Under the pieces are notes generated by a model. The model saw nothing but the letters and a program-made list of their open reading frames with translations. It made no database searches and was not told the origin of the DNA. From Deltaproteobacteria bacterium (GTDB lineage Bacteria > Desulfobacterota > Desulfobacteria > Desulfobacterales > JAABPS01), in NCBI GenBank assembly GCA_019309685.1, contig JAFDFT010000157.1, positions 1 to 6,002 of the forward strand: a DNA stretch of 6,002 nt, written 5' to 3'. Every line of letters begins with the position of its first letter. Positions within the stretch are counted from its first letter, which is position 1. The position numbers and the translations under genes were made by a program. Of this stretch, positions 3,139 through 6,002 are shown piece after piece.

Positions 3139-6002
3139 ATGGACCAAAAAACTACGAATTTAATCAATGAAAGAGATATGATGAATGAATTAATTGACAA
3201 GAATAATCCAGGGATCAAACAAGGAGATATTGTTTGCGGCTATGTTTTAAAAAGGATTGTAAAACTTCAACAAGAAGGATCCTTTTTCTATGAGTTTAAT
3301 CATGAAGCTACCGGTGCTCGCCATATTCACATCAGCAGCAATGATAGTGAAAATGTTTTTAGCGTGGGGTTTAAAACTGTTCCCAAAGATTCGACCGGTG
3401 TCGCCCATATTTTAGAGCATACAGTCTTATGCGGGTCAAAAAAGTTTCCTGTTAGGGACCCTTTTTTCTCAATGCTGAAAAGGAGCATGAATACGTTCAT
3501 GAACGCTTTCACCGGCCCTGATTGGACGATGTACCCTTTTTCTACCCAGAACAAAAATGACTATTATAACCTTATGGATGTTTACCTGGACTCTGTTTTT
3601 TACCCTGAAATGAGAGAGCTCAGTTTTAAACAAGAAGGTCACCGTCTTGAAATTGAGGGAAAGCCTGATAGGGATAATTTATTAAACGAAGATGATTTCC
3701 GCCTTGAGTATAAAGGTGTCGTGTACAATGAAATGCAAGGTGCCATGTCATCTCCACATGAAGTCTTGGCAAGAAATCTTTTAAAGGCCATTTATCCTTC
3801 AATCACATATGCTTACAACTCCGGCGGCGACCCGGCAGTCATTCCTGCCTTGACCTATGAACAGCTAAAAGATTTTCATCATAGTCATTATCACCCTAGC
3901 AATGCCTTTTTTTTCACATTTGGCGATTTCCCATTGCAAGAACATCTTGCTTTTATCGGAGAACGGGTTTTGACCGCGTTCAATCGAATTGATCCAGGAA
4001 CAAACGTCCCGAATCAGCCGCGCTGGAGTGAACCCAAAAGTGTTCTTTGCGGATATCCGTTTGATGAGAACGAAGACCCATCGAAAAAGTGCCAGGTATG
4101 TATGGCGTGGCTAACCGCGGATATTAATGATTCGTATGAAGTCCTTTTGCTTAAGATCCTTGAAAGGGTTTTACTGGGGAATCCGGCGTCTCCTTTACGC
4201 AAAGCGTTGATTGACTCTGAGCTTGGCTCAGCCATTTGCGACGGGGCGGGCTATGATGCTGATTACAGGGACACCATGTTTGCAGCGGGATTAAAAGATG
4301 TCGAAGCGTCCGCAGCAGAAAAAATAGAAGAAATTATTTTTAATGTATTAGGGGAATTGTCAGAAAACGGGGTCAACAAAAAACATATTGAATCTGCCAT
4401 CCACCAAATTGAATTTCACAGAAAGGAGATTACAAATATTCCGTATCCCTATGGCATTAAGCTGCTGCTGACTTTTTTAGGCAGTTGGTTTCATGGCGGT
4501 GATCCTTTGCACATATTAAATTTTGATGACAATCTAAACAGGCTTCGCACTGAACTCAAGGATGACCGGCCGTTTGAAAAACGGATACAGAATTATTTTC
4601 TTGAAAATACGCACAGAGTTCTTTTCAGCCTTCTTCCTGATCAGCAGATGGGGAAAAAAGAGACAGAGAGGGTCCGGTCGGAACTCAGCGATATCAAAGA
4701 GGGGTTAAGCCAATCTGATATTAAAAAAATTATCAATGATGCCAAAGCGCTGAAAAAACTTCAAGATGATAAGGAAGATGTGTCATGCCTGCCAACTTTA
4801 GGACTTGATGAAATACCACCGGAAGTAGTTTGTATAAATGAATCAGACGATTATCAATCAATACCCGCGCTGTGTTATAATCAGCAAACATCGGATATAT
4901 TTTATTTCTCGGCAGTAGCGGGTACAGGTGTTTTGTCTGAACGGTTGATTCCGCTCGTACCGTTTTTTTGCTACACACTGACAAAAGTAGGGACTGCCAT
5001 CAGGGATTACACTGAAATGACACAGCTTATAGACGAATACACCGGAGGAATTGGCCTGTCCGCGCATGCGGGGACCCGTTATAGTGACACAGGAGAATGT
5101 GTGCCGTTTATTGGTTTTAATGGAAAATGCCTTGCACGGAATCAGAAGGAAATGTTTGAAATAATACAGGAACTTGCAAGTGAATTTGATTTTTCTGATC
5201 AAGCGCGATTAAAAAGTCTTCTACTTGAATACCGAGCGGGCTTAGAGTCACGGATCATTCCGAATGGACACCGACTGGCGATGTTGCTGGCATCAAGAAA
5301 TTTTTCACAATCATGCCTGCTAAAAGAGACCTGGCAGGGGATTCATCAACTGCAAACAATCAAGCGTTTGGCTGATGGACTGACCCCCGACAGAATAAAA
5401 ATGATTTCCGATGATTTACAATCTATAGGTGGGACTCTTTTTAACAGAGAAAACTTTAAAATTGCAATTATTGGTGATGAACCAATGCTTTCAGCTTCCG
5501 CGGACGCGATTGGTGATATAAAAAAGTGTCTTGGGGAAAAGAAAGAAAAAGTGTCCGATAAACGTATAGAGACCGATGGGTTTGGGCCTCCAGACATTGA
5601 GTTAAGCGGAGAAATTCCAAGAGAAGGCTGGAGCACAACATCGGCGGTTTCATTTGTTGCGCAGGCATTTGAAACTGTAAAAATGAGTCATGAGGACGCG
5701 CCCGCGTTAGCCGTTATCAGCAAGATGCTACGATCGCTTTTTCTTCATCGTGAGATTCGGGAAAAAGGAGGCGCGTATGGCGGATTTGCTTTATACAATA
5801 CTGAAGACGGAATATTTAGCTTTGGATCTTACAGAGACCCGCATATAGTTTCTACATTACGGACCTACAAGGACGCAGGTGCTTTTATAACATCCGGAGA
5901 TTATACGGATGAAGATATAAAAGAAGCGATACTGCAGATATGTTCAGATATAGACAAGCCGGATCCGCCAGGTATCGCGGCGAGGAATGCCTTTTATCGT
6001 AA
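3139..6002 (+). CDS. M16C zinc metallopeptidase, PreP/Cym1-like (insulinase family; 3' end outside window)
   Basis: The frame stays open for 954 codons to the window edge; the family is about 970-1000 residues, so only a short C-terminal piece is missing. Family knowledge: PreP-type enzymes are two-lobed clamshells that enclose and degrade unstructured peptides up to about 65 residues, such as targeting peptides in organelles; bacterial members are presumed cytoplasmic peptide scavengers. Seen here: inverted zinc motif HILEH (His90, Glu93, His94), NTFMNAFTGPD (118-128), YNLMDVYLDSVFYP, and VVYNEMQG with Glu198 as the likely third ligand. The helical hinge of the M16C-associated region (about 494-562) ends in LPTLGLDEIP. 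The second-lobe REKGGAYGG supplies Arg874 and Tyr880, which match the substrate-binding pair of plant PreP. No signal peptide is seen. ATG 3139 lacks a Shine-Dalgarno; in-frame ATGs at 3178 and 3181 (weak AAGAG upstream) are alternatives that lose only 13-14 unconserved residues. Confidence 0.95.
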   Translation, partial: MDQKTTNLINERDMMNELIDKNNPGIKQGDIVCGYVLKRIVKLQQEGSFFYEFNHEATGARHIHISSNDSENVFSVGFKTVPKDSTGVAHILEHTVLCGSKKFPVRDPFFSMLKRSMNTFMNAFTGPDWTMYPFSTQNKNDYYNLMDVYLDSVFYPEMRELSFKQEGHRLEIEGKPDRDNLLNEDDFRLEYKGVVYNEMQGAMSSPHEVLARNLLKAIYPSITYAYNSGGDPAVIPALTYEQLKDFHHSHYHPSNAFFFTFGDFPLQEHLAFIGERVLTAFNRIDPGTNVPNQPRWSEPKSVLCGYPFDENEDPSKKCQVCMAWLTADINDSYEVLLLKILERVLLGNPASPLRKALIDSELGSAICDGAGYDADYRDTMFAAGLKDVEASAAEKIEEIIFNVLGELSENGVNKKHIESAIHQIEFHRKEITNIPYPYGIKLLLTFLGSWFHGGDPLHILNFDDNLNRLRTELKDDRPFEKRIQNYFLENTHRVLFSLLPDQQMGKKETERVRSELSDIKEGLSQSDIKKIINDAKALKKLQDDKEDVSCLPTLGLDEIPPEVVCINESDDYQSIPALCYNQQTSDIFYFSAVAGTGVLSERLIPLVPFFCYTLTKVGTAIRDYTEMTQLIDEYTGGIGLSAHAGTRYSDTGECVPFIGFNGKCLARNQKEMFEIIQELASEFDFSDQARLKSLLLEYRAGLESRIIPNGHRLAMLLASRNFSQSCLLKETWQGIHQLQTIKRLADGLTPDRIKMISDDLQSIGGTLFNRENFKIAIIGDEPMLSASADAIGDIKKCLGEKKEKVSDKRIETDGFGPPDIELSGEIPREGWSTTSAVSFVAQAFETVKMSHEDAPALAVISKMLRSLFLHREIREKGGAYGGFALYNTEDGIFSFGSYRDPHIVSTLRTYKDAGAFITSGDYTDEDIKEAILQICSDIDKPDPPGIAARNAFYR

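Noticed and set aside
4858..5202. 114-residue - strand reading frame opposite the peptidase gene, and other antisense frames in 3327-5668
   Set aside because: They are antisense shadows of the long M16C coding frame, whose conserved motifs on the + strand are unmistakable.

Overview
This 6-kb window looks like ordinary chromosome from a Gram-negative, moderately AT-rich bacterium. Protein styles suggest a Desulfobacterota-like (sulfate-reducing delta-proteobacterial) background. That is an impression from memory of similar proteins, not a database result. No tRNA, rRNA, CRISPR array, transposase gene or phage gene was found.

Layout, left to right. (1) Positions 1-681 hold the C-terminal 226 residues of an acyl-CoA dehydrogenase on the + strand, with its catalytic glutamate and an extra C-terminal domain. 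(2) Positions 682-1086 are a roughly 400-bp gene-free gap between two convergent genes. It holds a simple inverted repeat (734-778) and then a highly structured, GC-richer palindromic element at about 803-1000. This element is the most unusual thing in the window. (3) Positions 1087-1950 on the - strand encode RsmA/KsgA, the 16S rRNA dimethyladenosine transferase. It is preceded 74 bp upstream on the same strand by a DUF2062 membrane protein (2025-2516), so the two are probably co-transcribed. (4) Positions 2517-2740 are a divergent promoter region. A good sigma-70-type promoter (TTTACA, 17 bp, TATAAT) and a strong Shine-Dalgarno drive rightward genes. (5) Positions 2741-3118 encode a small basic protein of 125 residues with a coiled-coil-like N-terminal half and a winged-helix-like C-terminal half. 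(6) From 3139 to the window end lies a long M16C (PreP/Cym1-type) zinc metallopeptidase, complete except for its last few dozen residues.

Functionally the window joins fatty-acid/acyl-CoA oxidation, ribosome maturation, an unknown inner-membrane protein, a putative small DNA-binding protein and peptide degradation. The only convincing transcriptional links are DUF2062-rsmA (leftward) and small protein-M16C peptidase (rightward, 20-bp gap, no obvious internal promoter). I see no clear defence, secretion or biosynthetic system. The observations most worth following are the nested palindromic element and the two-domain small protein.
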